In this document: positions 44,901 through 53,723 of the stretch, piece after piece | How positions within the stretch are numbered: the first letter of the stretch is position 1 | Layout: the number at the start of each line of letters is the position of its first letter | Origin: Streptomyces laurentii | Lineage (GTDB): Bacteria > Actinomycetota > Actinomycetes > Streptomycetales > Streptomycetaceae | Reading direction: 5' to 3' | Length of the DNA stretch: 64,000 nucleotides | Assembly: GCA_002355495.1 (NCBI GenBank) | Contig: AP017424.1 | Coordinates: 7,319,501-7,383,500, forward strand | Translations under genes and position numbers: made by a program | The notes under the pieces: model-generated | Told to the model about the DNA's origin: nothing | Seen by the model: the letters and a program-made list of their open reading frames with translations, nothing else | Databases searched by the model: none

Positions 44901-46550
44901 GGTGAGCAGCGCGCCGCTCATCGCCGCCTGCTTGGCGCGGGCCCGCGACCGTACGGCCGAGACGAGCTCCTGGACCCGGTTGGCCACCGTCTCCGGGTCG
45001 TTGCCCAGGGTCACCGCCGGGCCGCCCGAGCGCTCGGCGGCGACCCCGCCGTGGCCGGGGCGGGCGTGCGGCAGCCAGCGCACCCACTCCCAGGCGGGCG
45101 CGCCCGCCGGGTCGGTCAGCACCGTGATCCGCACCTCGCGCGGGCTGTGCAGGATCGCCGTCTGCGCCACCACCCAGGCGGCGAGGGCGCGGGCGGCGTC
45201 CTGCTCGCCCGCGATGCCGACCACGCCGTCCCCGGCCAGGTCCACGCCGACCGGCATGTCGGGGATGGTCCACCGCACCGAGCGGTGGTTGTCCTCGCGG
45301 GAGGAGTCCTCCACGGTCAGCAGCGACTCCTGCCCCACCGTGCCGATGCGCAGCGCCAGATGGTCGGGGTGGGCGCGGGTGCGTTCCCACAGCCGGGCGC
45401 CGGGGCCGACCGCCCACAGCCCGGCGGCGGCCGGATCGGGCCCGCCCGCCACGCGCAGCCGGCGCTCCCGGTCCACCTTGTCCCGTACGTCCTGCTCCAG
45501 CGTGCCGCGGCGGAGCCGGTAGGCGGCGACGGCCGCGGTGAACTCCTTCTCGGCCGCCCGGCGGCCGGTGACGTGGTTGGCGACGGCCAGGAACGGGCTG
45601 AAGAACGCGAACATCAGAAAGAAGTACGACTTCACCACGATCACCATGGCGACGCCGAAGAACATCGGCGCCAGCACGACGAGCAGCGGGATCGGCCGCT
45701 TCGCGGGCGGCGCGGGCGGCGCGGGCAGGACGAACCGTTCCGGGGTCAGCGGGGGAACGATCCGGGGCGGCCGGTTGAAGTCCAGATGGGCGCCGTCGGC
45801 GGAGGACGCGACCGCCGCGTCCGCCTCGGTCGGCTCGGTCACCCGCAGCAGGAACTCGCCCAGGGTCAGCTGCGCGCCGAGGGGCCACACGCGCCAGCCG
45901 TCGGGCAGCGGCTCGTACACCTCCTTGGCGGGATCGGGCAGTTCGGGCGGCGGCGGGGGCGGCAGGGGTACGGCGTCGGCGCGGGGCCGCTCCGGCGGGG
46001 GCTGCGGCTCGGAGAGCGCGGCCCTGCCCTGCCCGGTCGCGGTGCCGGTGTGGACGAGCACGGTGCCGTCGGGGCGGACGGCCACCCGGATGCCCGCGGC
46101 GGGCACGTCGCGGCCGTCCAGCGGCACGGCGCTGCCCGGCAGCGGGCCCACGGCGTGCGTGCCCGGGGCCAGCGTCCACACCCGGCCGGCCCCGGGGCCG
46201 CCGGTGACGTGCAGCTCGACCCCGGCGCCGCGGGGCAGACGCTCGCCGTCCGGGGTCCGTGACGGCGGCTCAAGGCTGCCGCGGGCGGGCCCGTACCGGT
46301 CCGGCTCGGCCGGGGCCGGGCCGCCGAGTCCGAGGCGTACGCCGTCCCGTACCCCGGCCGCCGACAGGGGCAGCGCGGGGTCCACCTCGCGGTCGCCGAC
46401 GAACAGCGCGGGCGGCTCCGGACGCGCGGACCGGTCCAGCCGCCCGGCCAGCGTCCCGGCGGACGTGCCGGGGGCCGCGTCGACCAGCACGTCGCGGCCG
46501 GGAGCATCCGGGGCGGTGCCCGGCTGACTGATGCTGAGGAAGAGTCTCAC
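41906..46550 (-). CDS. EssC/EccC-like FHA-FtsK secretion ATPase, with two apparent frameshifts
   Basis: The motor of the type VII-like system, about 1547 residues once joined. It starts at GTG 46550, overlapping the upstream stop. Residues 1-190 hold two FHA/ubiquitin-like modules; about 285-335 are two membrane helices (LLVVLAPMFFGVAMVIVVKS). The first FtsK ATPase has Walker A GTTGAGKS (711-718) and FVLVDYKGGSAF. Two further ATPase modules have altered P-loops, GTPRSGRS and GPPGAGRS. The reading frame shifts near 43730 (after VPAAEAP) and again near 43660 (after AAEPAPG). Each is mended by one added base in a C or G run, so they are errors or recent mutations. The FHA-TM-FtsK order is that of Firmicutes EssC. 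Confidence 0.85.
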
Positions 46551-48115
46551 GGGTGTCGCTCGTTCCGTTCGGGCTGCGCGGAGACGCCGCGGGCGCGGCG
46601 GTCGGCGGGGGTGGGGGAGGGGTCGGGGGCGGGCTCGGCGAAGTCGTCGAAGTCGGCGGGGGTGGGGGTGGTCGCTTTGCTGGTGGGGCTGATGGGGCTG
46701 GCGGGCGCGGTGATGCCGGTCGCCTTGCCGGCGCCGGCGCCGCTGGTGGCTTTGGCGGCGTCAGCGGCGTCAGCGGTGTCAGCCGTGTCAGCGGTGTCCG
46801 GCGCGGGCGGGTGCGGTGCCGGTTCGGGCTCCATGAGGTCGGCCGCCGACCCCCCGTGCGCCGCCGATACCCCGGGCACGGGTTCGCCGACGACGGGCTC
46901 CGGCACACGACCGGAGGCCGGTGCGGGCTCCGCGAGTTCGGACGGAATCGGCGGGGTCCGGTCGCGGTCCGGTGTACCGGATGGCACCGGGGCGGCCCCG
47001 TCGCGGGGCGCCGGGAGCGCGTCCGTATCCGGGACGGCCGCGGTACGGGCCGGGGCCGGCCGGTCGGCCGGGGGCCGGGGCGGCGGGGTCCGGTGGCCGT
47101 CGCGGGCGGTGGTGCGCAAGGCGCGGGCGACGGCGCGGCTCAGGCCCGCCGCCTCGACGTCGGCGCCCAGTTCCGGGGAGAGGAGCCGGCCGTCCGCTTC
47201 CGCGTGCAGCGCCCACGTGTGCCCCGGCAGGGCCGTACCGCCCACGAGCACGCGCACCGCGCCCCGTTCGGCCAGCGCGCACAGCCGCGCCGCGACGGCG
47301 GTGTCCGGCGCCCAGCAGACGAGGACCGGCGGTTCGGCGTCGCCGTCCGCCGCCTCCAGCCCGTCCAGCAGCTCCGGCAGCGGGTGCCCGGCGAAACGGG
47401 CGTGCACGCCGCCGGCCACCAGGAGCGGCGGCCCCTCCGGCAGCGCGCCCAGCTGCGCCGTGAGCGCCTGGAGCACGCTGCGGGCGGCCGGGCCGTCGCC
47501 CTCGACGGCGATCACGGGCGGACCGGCGTGCCAGTCGGCCACGACCACGCCTCCGGTCCCGTGCCGGTCCACTCCCAGGACCAGCGGCAGCCGCCGGCCG
47601 GCCTCCGCTTCCAGGAGCCCGTCGGCGACGGAGCCGTCCTTGCCCAGCGGCGCGGCCCACGTCCACGGCTCCTTGGCCCCGGTGGCGCTCCACGGCGCCC
47701 GCGGCGCCGGGACGTCCCGCCCGGCGAGCAGGACGTGCACCCGGTCGCGGGCCGGGGCGAGGGACGCCGCGACCGCCCGGCACGGCCCGGCGGCGTCGCG
47801 TTCGGCGCGGTCCAGCGCGTCCACCGCGGTGTCCCGGGCGTCCGGCGCGGCCAGGAACGCCGCCAGCGTCCTCGCCCGGCGCCGGTCACGCCGCCTCACC
47901 CGCCACGGCCTGGCTACCTCGCGGCCGGTCATCCGTGCCTCCCAGCGTGCCCGGCGCAGCGCGCGCCGCGGCCCGCCCAGGCGGCGCACCACCCGCCCGC
48001 ACCACCACAGCAGCGCCACGACGGCGACGAGCAGGCCGACCAGGATGAACCACGAGGTGCGGTCCGGCATCGGCAGCGCGGCGAGCGGGGCCGTGCCCGC
48101 GTCCCGGCCTGTCAC
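46547..48115 (-). CDS. Single-pass membrane protein of the secretion operon
   Basis: A 522-residue protein. ATG 48115 overlaps the sigma factor stop, and its own stop overlaps the EssC-like GTG. One membrane helix lies at about 17-40 (SWFILVGLLVAVVALLWWCG), followed by a basic stretch and a soluble domain of about 250 residues (PPVIAVEGDGPAARSVLQAL, PVLVCWAPDTAVAARLCALA). The C-terminal 170 residues are Pro/Ala/Asp-rich and disordered. No EccB, EccD or EccE signature is seen. Strict coupling to the ATPase gene suggests it is a structural partner. Confidence 0.78.
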   Translation of the reverse strand: MTGRDAGTAPLAALPMPDRTSWFILVGLLVAVVALLWWCGRVVRRLGGPRRALRRARWEARMTGREVARPWRVRRRDRRRARTLAAFLAAPDARDTAVDALDRAERDAAGPCRAVAASLAPARDRVHVLLAGRDVPAPRAPWSATGAKEPWTWAAPLGKDGSVADGLLEAEAGRRLPLVLGVDRHGTGGVVVADWHAGPPVIAVEGDGPAARSVLQALTAQLGALPEGPPLLVAGGVHARFAGHPLPELLDGLEAADGDAEPPVLVCWAPDTAVAARLCALAERGAVRVLVGGTALPGHTWALHAEADGRLLSPELGADVEAAGLSRAVARALRTTARDGHRTPPPRPPADRPAPARTAAVPDTDALPAPRDGAAPVPSGTPDRDRTPPIPSELAEPAPASGRVPEPVVGEPVPGVSAAHGGSAADLMEPEPAPHPPAPDTADTADTADAADAAKATSGAGAGKATGITAPASPISPTSKATTPTPADFDDFAEPAPDPSPTPADRRARGVSAQPERNERHP

Positions 48116-48762
48116 GCGCAGTCCCGGTCGTTGCGGGCGGCGGCGTTCCGGGCCTCGCGCAGCGCGTGGTGCAGACGGGACTTGACGGTGCCGGGCGGGA
48201 TCACCAGCGCCCGGGCGGTGTCGGGTCCGGAGGACCCGAGCAGATACGTGTACACCAGAACCTCACGGTGACGACGGGACAGTGGGCTGAGCAGCGCCAC
48301 GACCTCCGCGCGGTCGTCGACCCGGGCGGGGTCGTCGGCCGGCGCGGCCCGGTCGGGCGCGGGGGAGGCGAGCAGGACGGGGCGGACGCCGTCGCGACGG
48401 CTCCAGTCGATGACGAGGTTGCGCGCCACGGTGAACAGCCAGGCGGTGGAGGGCTCCTGAGGATCCGTACGGGCCGCTCCGGCCCTGGCTCCGGGACCGC
48501 CCTCGGTCCCTTCCCCCTCCCCGCCCCCGGCGGCGCTCGGCGCAGGACGGCCGGTGCCCCGGCCGGAGTCGTCGCGCGCGGCCAGCCAGGCCCGCAGCAG
48601 GGTCTCCTGCACCACGTCCTCCGCGCGCTGCGGATCGCCCGGCAGCAGGCTCAGGACGTAACGCAGGAGCGCCTGTCGGCGGATTCGTACGGCTGCGGTG
48701 AACCGTTCATCTGGTAAGTGCGCTCCCGCCTGGTCGGGGGCGGGAGCTGCCCAGACAGTCAT
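48112..48762 (-). CDS. ECF-type RNA polymerase sigma factor
   Basis: About 216 residues from ATG 48762 (MTVWAAPAPDQAGAHLPDER); the frame is open to 48837. Region 2 is RYVLSLLPGDPQRAEDVVQE followed by TLLRAWLAA, then, after an unusual Gly/Pro-rich insertion of about 45 residues, STAWLFTVARNLVIDWSRRD. Region 4 is VVALLSPLSRRHREVLVYTY and PPGTVKSRLHHALREARNA. It heads the operon with the membrane protein and EssC-like ATPase, so it may direct transcription of the locus. No anti-sigma factor is adjacent. Confidence 0.88.
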   Translation of the reverse strand: MTVWAAPAPDQAGAHLPDERFTAAVRIRRQALLRYVLSLLPGDPQRAEDVVQETLLRAWLAARDDSGRGTGRPAPSAAGGGEGEGTEGGPGARAGAARTDPQEPSTAWLFTVARNLVIDWSRRDGVRPVLLASPAPDRAAPADDPARVDDRAEVVALLSPLSRRHREVLVYTYLLGSSGPDTARALVIPPGTVKSRLHHALREARNAAARNDRDCA

Positions 48763-48837
48763 GGTGCGGTGTTCCCCAGGGAGTTCGGCACGGAAGGAAC
48801 CCCGCACCGGATCCCGGCACTTCGATGGTTCCACCAC

Positions 48838-49106
48838 GGATTACGTAGCCTAATACGCCCGTTGGGGATCGTGTTTTCCATGGCCGGGATGCGGATCGCC
48901 GCCGATGGCGGCCGGTCCGTGACCGCGTCCCGCGAACGCGCCTGTCGGCGGCACCGTCGGCCCGACCGGTCGGCTCGACGGGCCGGCCCGACCGGGTCGG
49001 TGGGCGAGACCGTGGTGTGGCCGAATAGCGAGGGCGATGGCGCCCTGGCGAGGCGAGGCGAGGCGAGGCGGGGCGGGGCGGGGCGGGGCGGGGCGGGGCG
49101 GTGGGC
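48838..49106. other. Intergenic region with G-rich tandem repeats
   Basis: Upstream of the sigma factor gene. It holds GATTACGTAGCCTAATACGC at about 48838-48858, which is AT-richer and could be part of a promoter, and the low-complexity repeats listed separately. Confidence 0.35.
49048..49100. repeat. GGCGA and GGGGC tandem repeats
   Basis: Four copies of AGGCG are followed by about six copies of GGGGC, a purine-rich tract able to form G-quadruplexes on the plus strand. Confidence 0.8.
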
Positions 49107-49217
49107 GGTCGCCGCGATCGGGCGGTCGTACGTGCCGATCAGCCGCGGCGCCTTGTCCGCCGCGTCGCGGTCTCGGTCGATGCCTGCGGCGAGGGTGTGG
49201 AGGGCGGGCTGCTCACG
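49107..49217 (-). pseudogene. Possible ISL3-type transposase remnant
   Basis: An open stretch of about 37 codons on the minus strand contains PALHTLAAGIDRDRDAA, like the ISL3-family segment before its catalytic glutamate. Nothing else of the element is present. Confidence 0.25.
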
Positions 49218-49232
49218 GGAACCGGGCCGAGG

Positions 49233-49562
49233 TCACAGCAGTCGGTCGACCAGCCCGTCGACGTAGTCGGGAGTGAGCGGGGCCATGCCGAACAGGACGC
49301 GGATGTACATCGGGGCCAGGACGTGGTCCAGCACGTCGAACGCGTCGGGGGCGGGCTCGCCGCGGTCGCGGGCGCGATCGAGCATGGACCGCAGTTGCCG
49401 GGTGCGTTCGGCGCGGAGCGCGGCGCCGGCCTGCGGGCCCGGCCGGCCGCTGCCCGACAGGGCGACTGCCAGGTGCAGCACCGCCGGACCGTCGGGTCCG
49501 GTGATCTCGCGGGCCACTTGGGCCGCGTACGCACGCAGGTCGCCGGCGAGGCTCCAGGGCAT
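49233..49562 (-). pseudogene. TetR-family regulator, C-terminal remnant
   Basis: About 109 residues resembling the ligand-binding half of a TetR regulator (LRAYAAQVAREITGPDGPAV, then VLDHVLAPMYIRVLFGMAPL). The DNA-binding domain is missing. The fragment ends head to head with a truncated transporter gene at 49562. As read it cannot bind DNA. Confidence 0.7.
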
Positions 49563-50526
49563 CGGGGCCGCGGCGCTGAGCCCCGCCTCGCTCGCCCTGC
49601 TCGCCGCCGCCTATCCCGTACCGCAAGAACGCGTCAAGGCCATCGGGCTCTGGGCCGGAATCAGCGGAATCGGCCTGGCCGCGGGCCCCGTGGCCGGCGG
49701 CGTGCTGACAGAGGCCTTCGGCTGGCCCGCCATCTTCCTGGTCAACCTGCCCATCGGCGTGGTCCTGCTGCTGGTCGGCCTGCGTCATCTCGGCGAGTCC
49801 CGCAATCCGAGCGCCCCCGCGATCGACATCCCCGGCACCGTGCTGTCCGTCCTGGCGGTGGGGGCGCTGACCTATGGGCTGATCGAGGGTGGTGCCCGCG
49901 GCTGGACCTCACCGGTGATCCTGGGCAGCTTCACCGCCGCGGTGATCCTCCTCGCAGCCTTCGTCGCCGTCGAGGCACGCCGTCCCGCTCCGATGCTGCT
50001 GCTGCGACTGTTCCGGCAGCGCCTGTTCACCGTGTCCAACACCGCCATGGTCGTGGTGGGGTTCGCGCTCATGGGCTCGTCGTTCTTCTTCTCCCAGTTC
50101 TTCGTGTACGTCCAGGGCAGCTCGATTCTGCGCGCCGGCCTGCAGACGCTGCCGGTGTCCCTCGCCATGGTGATCGTCAGCCCGTACGCGGGCCGGCTCG
50201 CCGCCCGGTACGGCTTCCGCGTCGTGATCACCACCGGCCTGGCCCTGGCCGGTCCGGGACTGCTGGCGCTCGGCATGGTGCACGCCGACACCGGTTACGC
50301 GAACGTGTGGTGGCGGCTGGGACTCGCCGGCATCGGCTTCGCCCTGACCCTGTCCCCCTTGACGGGAGCCGCCATCCAAGCGGTCAGCCCACAGGAAGGC
50401 GGCCTCGCCTCGGGCATCAGCGGCACCACCCGGCAGATCGGCGCGGTGTTCGGTGTGGCGCTCCTCGGAGCCGTCGTCCGCACCCTGCAAGCCGGCGGGG
50501 CCTCCTTCGAGACGGGTAGATCGTGA
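49560..50526 (+). pseudogene. DHA2-type MFS drug exporter, truncated
   Basis: The homologous frame begins abruptly with GIGAAALSPASLALLAAAYP, which lies about 100 residues into intact EmrB/QacA-type proteins, and continues with GIGLAAGPVAGGVLTEAFGW and many helices to GISGTTRQIGAVFGVALLG. It then ends early in FETGRS at 50526, so both ends are lost. The 5' break coincides with the truncated TetR gene. Confidence 0.75.
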
Positions 50527-50553
50527 TCTTGCCGGCCGGGGTGGGTGGACCGG

Positions 50554-51168
50554 TCAACCTCGCGCTGTCGGCCAGGCGGCCAGGGCCAGTTCGGCCGCCG
50601 CGGTCAGTTGGGGGGCGGTGGCGCCGTCCTGGGCTCGTTGCGAGAGTCCCTGGAGGGCGATGGCGAAGTAGTCGGCCAACGCCCGAGGGCTGACCTCGGT
50701 GGGCAGTTCCCCCGCCCGCTGTGCCTCGCGCAGCCGGGCCTCGAACCCGTCCACGTTCTTGTTGCGCCGATCGCGGAGGAAGGCCCGCACCTCCGCGTCC
50801 TGGGGAGTGACGTTGGTCGCCGCGCTGATGGCCAGGCAGCCGGCCGGGTGCGCGGGGTCCGGGTAGATGGCCGCCGCCTCTCGAAGGATGCGCGCGAACG
50901 CCCCGTACGCGGTGGACTCCTCCTGGAGCGCCACCTCCACGAAGGCGCCGACAGGCGAACGGCCGTAGGCGTCGACCACTTCCTCGAACAGGGACCTCTT
51001 GTCCCCGAAGGCCGCGTACAGGCTTCCTGAGCGGATCCCCATCGCCTCGGTCAGCTCGCCGATGGAGACGCCTTCGTAGCCTCGCTCCCAGAACAGGCGC
51101 GTCGCCGTGGTCAGCGCCGCCGCGCGGTCGAAGGTGCGCGGGCGGCCGCGCTTGGGTGTCTCAGCCAT
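50554..51168 (-). CDS. TetR-family transcriptional regulator
   Basis: A 204-residue repressor from ATG 51168 (MAETPKRGRPRTFDRAAALT). The helix-turn-helix is GYEGVSIGELTEAMGIRSGS followed by LYAAFGDKRSLFEEVV. The C-terminal half (ILREAAAIYPDPAHPAGCLA) matches regulators that control divergent short-chain dehydrogenases. It diverges from the damaged SDR gene at 51256, and two inverted repeats lie between them. Confidence 0.92.
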   Translation of the reverse strand: MAETPKRGRPRTFDRAAALTTATRLFWERGYEGVSIGELTEAMGIRSGSLYAAFGDKRSLFEEVVDAYGRSPVGAFVEVALQEESTAYGAFARILREAAAIYPDPAHPAGCLAISAATNVTPQDAEVRAFLRDRRNKNVDGFEARLREAQRAGELPTEVSPRALADYFAIALQGLSQRAQDGATAPQLTAAAELALAAWPTARG

Positions 51169-51190
51169 GCGCCACATTTTAGAGTGCTCG

Positions 51191-51233
51191 ACCAAGAATC
51201 CGTGCTGGCTTCTTTCTTGGTTGATTACTCAAC
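51191..51233. promoter_or_regulatory. Candidate TetR operators
   Basis: ACCAAGAA (51191-51198) and TTCTTGGT (51214-51221) form an inverted repeat. GTTGATTACTCAAC (51220-51233) is a second, tighter palindrome. Both lie between the divergent TetR and SDR genes. Confidence 0.55.
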
Positions 51234-51255
51234 AAATGAGAGGCGGCCAACCACC

Positions 51256-51868
51256 ATGAATATGCGGCGACTTGAAGGAAAGATCGCGCTCGTCACCGGA
51301 GGCAGCAGGGGCATCGGGCGCGCCATCGCACAGCGGCTCGCCCAGGACGGCGCTGTCGTCGCACTGACCTACGGCCGTGACGAGGCCGCGGCGCACGACA
51401 CCGTGGAGCGCATCCGAAAGGACGGCGGCCGGGCCTTCGCCCTCCATGCGCCCCTGGGTGCCCACGGGGACGCCGCAGCCCTGTGGTCGGCCTTCGATGA
51501 CCAGACTGCGCGATGCCTGCCGGATCATCAACATCTCGAGCGGTGCGGCCCACCTCGCCATGCCCGAGATCATCGCCTGTGCCGCCACCAAGAGCGCGTT
51601 GGACAACTTCACCCGCAACCTCGCCAAGGAGCTGGGCGCCCGGGGCATCACGGCGAACTCGGTCGCGCCCGGGATCATCGACACCGACGTCAACGCGGGC
51701 TGGCTGCGCGGCAACCCGGAAGCCGAAGCCCACGCGGCCTCCGTGGCCGCGCTGGGCCGCGTCGGCCGGCCGGAGGACGTGGCCGACGTCGTGGCATTCC
51801 TCGCCTCGGACGACGCGCGCTGGGTCACCGGCAAGGTGATCGACGCCACCGGCGGCTCCGGCCTGTGA
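51256..51868 (+). pseudogene. Short-chain dehydrogenase with internal deletion
   Basis: The head reads MNMRRLEGKIALVTGGSRGI, a normal NADP-binding start with the GxxxGxG motif. Near 51500 (after LWSAFDDQ) about 60 residues are missing, including the NNAG strand. The frame also changes: the rest, RIINISSGAAHLAMPEIIAC and then ATKSALDNFTRNLAKELGAR, is read in the next frame. The catalytic tyrosine of YxxxK is replaced by Cys (CAATK). The gene is therefore doubly disabled although its regulator is intact. Confidence 0.8.
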
Positions 51869-51898
51869 GCACGCGTCACCCCGTGGCCCTGGTCCCGT

Positions 51899-52627
51899 CT
51901 ACCCGGCCCGCCGGTGGCGCACCTGCTCGCGTGCCCGTTCGAACGTGTCCACCGGGTTCCAGGCCGGGCCCCGGTGCCGGGTGAGGGGGAAGCAGGCCAG
52001 ACCGATGAGGACCGAGGCGAAGTGGCCGAGATCGGTGAAGGTGCGGCCGGTGACGACGGGGATGCCGTAGAAGACCAGGACCGCCACCACGTACCCGTAT
52101 CGCCAGGGCGCCGCGATGCGGTAGGTCAGCACGGCGACGACCCCGGCGAGCGCGTAGCTCACCCCGACGTCGAGGGTGTCCACGGCGGACTGCGGCGCGA
52201 GGCCGTGGCGGATCGCCCACAGCAGGACCCCCTCACTGGCGAACGTGGCCAGTACATGGGCGGCGGCGGCGACCGTCAGCCAGCGCGGGGTGCCCAGCCA
52301 GCGCTCGGCCTGCGCGTGGAAGACGGTGTACAGGACCGCGTAGGACGGCCAGCTCCCGCCGTCGATCCAGAAGGCGCTGGAGATCAGCACCCGCACCGGA
52401 TCCGTCGACAGCTGGTGGATGTTGGTCGAGCGCTGCCGGAGGAACTCGGCCTCGAACTCCGGTGACATCCTGCGGACGAGGACGGTGGTGACGAAGAGCG
52501 CCGCCAGCCAGAGGTACGTGCCCGGCGCGGCGCGCACGTAGCCCCAGGCGCGGGCGGACCAGCGACGGACGGCGGCGGCCAGGCGGCCGGCCCGGCGGGT
52601 GACGGCCGGAGGGGAGGAAGGACGCAT
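51899..52627 (-). CDS. Rhomboid-like membrane protein
   Basis: A 242-residue membrane protein from ATG 52627 (MRPSSPPAVTRRAGRLAAAV). About six helices are visible, including YLWLAALFVTTVLVRRMSPE and the central AAAAHVLATFASEGVLLWAI. The pattern DVGVSYALAGVVAVL, followed by DLGHFASVLIGLA, recalls the GxSG and histidine helices of rhomboids. The exact GxSG serine motif is not present (GVSYA), so it may be an inactive or divergent member. Confidence 0.75.
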   Translation of the reverse strand: MRPSSPPAVTRRAGRLAAAVRRWSARAWGYVRAAPGTYLWLAALFVTTVLVRRMSPEFEAEFLRQRSTNIHQLSTDPVRVLISSAFWIDGGSWPSYAVLYTVFHAQAERWLGTPRWLTVAAAAHVLATFASEGVLLWAIRHGLAPQSAVDTLDVGVSYALAGVVAVLTYRIAAPWRYGYVVAVLVFYGIPVVTGRTFTDLGHFASVLIGLACFPLTRHRGPAWNPVDTFERAREQVRHRRAG

Positions 52628-52726
52628 GTACCGATTGCCGCACGCCTCCGGCTCGTTCGCCGTGATTGACGCGATACGTCGCCCGCGGCCGCGCCGTACC
52701 ACGTACCGCGGGCTACGGCCCGTGCG

Positions 52727-53623
52727 CTACCCGTGCCGCGACGGCTCGTTCGCGCCCGGTTCGGGAACCGGCGCCGGCGCCTCGCCGAACCGGGTCAGCA
52801 CCAGCGCTCCCGCCACCGCCGCCAGGAAGCCGACGGCCGCCAGCCACTGCAGACCCTCGCGGGGCCGGTCGCCCAGCCAGACGATGCCCACCAGCGCCGG
52901 GCCCGCCGTCTCGCCCAGCACCATGCCCGCCGTCGCCACCGTGACCGAGCCGCGATGGAACGCCGAGGTGAGCAGGAGGAACCCGGTCACCGCGCCGAAC
53001 GCCAGGGCGTACAGGGCCGGGTTGCCGAGGACCCGGGGAATCGCGACGGAGTCGATCAGCCGTACCGACACCTCGACCACGCCGAAGCCCACGCCCGCGC
53101 CGAGCCCCAGCACCAGCGCGCGCGGGCGCCCCGGCAGACGGCCGGCGAGCACGCCGACGAGGAGCGCGGCCGCCGCGGTCACCAGCAGGGACCAGCGCAG
53201 GGCGGGCGGCCCGGCGTCGTGCCCCTCCGGTCCGGAGGCGAGGGCGATCATCATCAGCCCCGCGCAGACCGTGCCCACCGCGGACCACTCGGCGGCGCTC
53301 AGCCGGGTCCCGAGGAGCCGGACGGCGACCAGGGCGGTGACCGCGAGACTGGCGGCGAGCGCCGCGCCCACCGCGTAGAGAGGGATGGACCGCAGGGCGA
53401 CGACCTGAAGGAGGAACCCGAGGCCGTCGAGGGCGAGTCCGGCCAGGAAGCGCCACTGCGCCAGGGCGCGCAGCAGCAGTCCGGGGTCGACGGCGGAGCC
53501 CGTACCGGCGTCGCCGCCGGAGCCGGCCGCCGGCTCCGCGGCGCGGGTCGCGACGGCTTGGAGGACGGAGGCGGTGCCGAAGCAGACCGCGGAGGCGAGC
53601 GCGCATATCATTCCCAGGGACAC
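52727..53623 (-). CDS. EamA/DMT-type permease
   Basis: About 298 residues with ten hydrophobic segments. The start is GTG 53623 or ATG 53611; both sit just before the first helix (MICALASAVCFGTASVLQAV). The two-fold repeat of the drug/metabolite transporter family is visible (GFLLQVVALRSIPLYAVGAA in the first half, TAGMVLGETAGPALVGIVWL in the second). The substrate is unknown. It lies between the rhomboid-like gene and the APC permease gene, all on minus but with gaps of about 100 bases. Confidence 0.85.
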   Translation of the reverse strand: MSLGMICALASAVCFGTASVLQAVATRAAEPAAGSGGDAGTGSAVDPGLLLRALAQWRFLAGLALDGLGFLLQVVALRSIPLYAVGAALAASLAVTALVAVRLLGTRLSAAEWSAVGTVCAGLMMIALASGPEGHDAGPPALRWSLLVTAAAALLVGVLAGRLPGRPRALVLGLGAGVGFGVVEVSVRLIDSVAIPRVLGNPALYALAFGAVTGFLLLTSAFHRGSVTVATAGMVLGETAGPALVGIVWLGDRPREGLQWLAAVGFLAAVAGALVLTRFGEAPAPVPEPGANEPSRHG

Positions 53624-53723
53624 AGGGACTGACTGTAGGCCGGTTCGGCGCGGGAGTCCCCGCGGACAGGCCGGGGTGGACAGGCCGGGGTGGACAGGCC
53701 GAGGCGGCGGGGCCGCCCGGTCG

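Noticed and set aside
42381..46262. A 1293-codon open frame opposite the EssC-like gene
   Set aside because: Antisense shadow; the minus strand carries Walker motifs and membrane helices.
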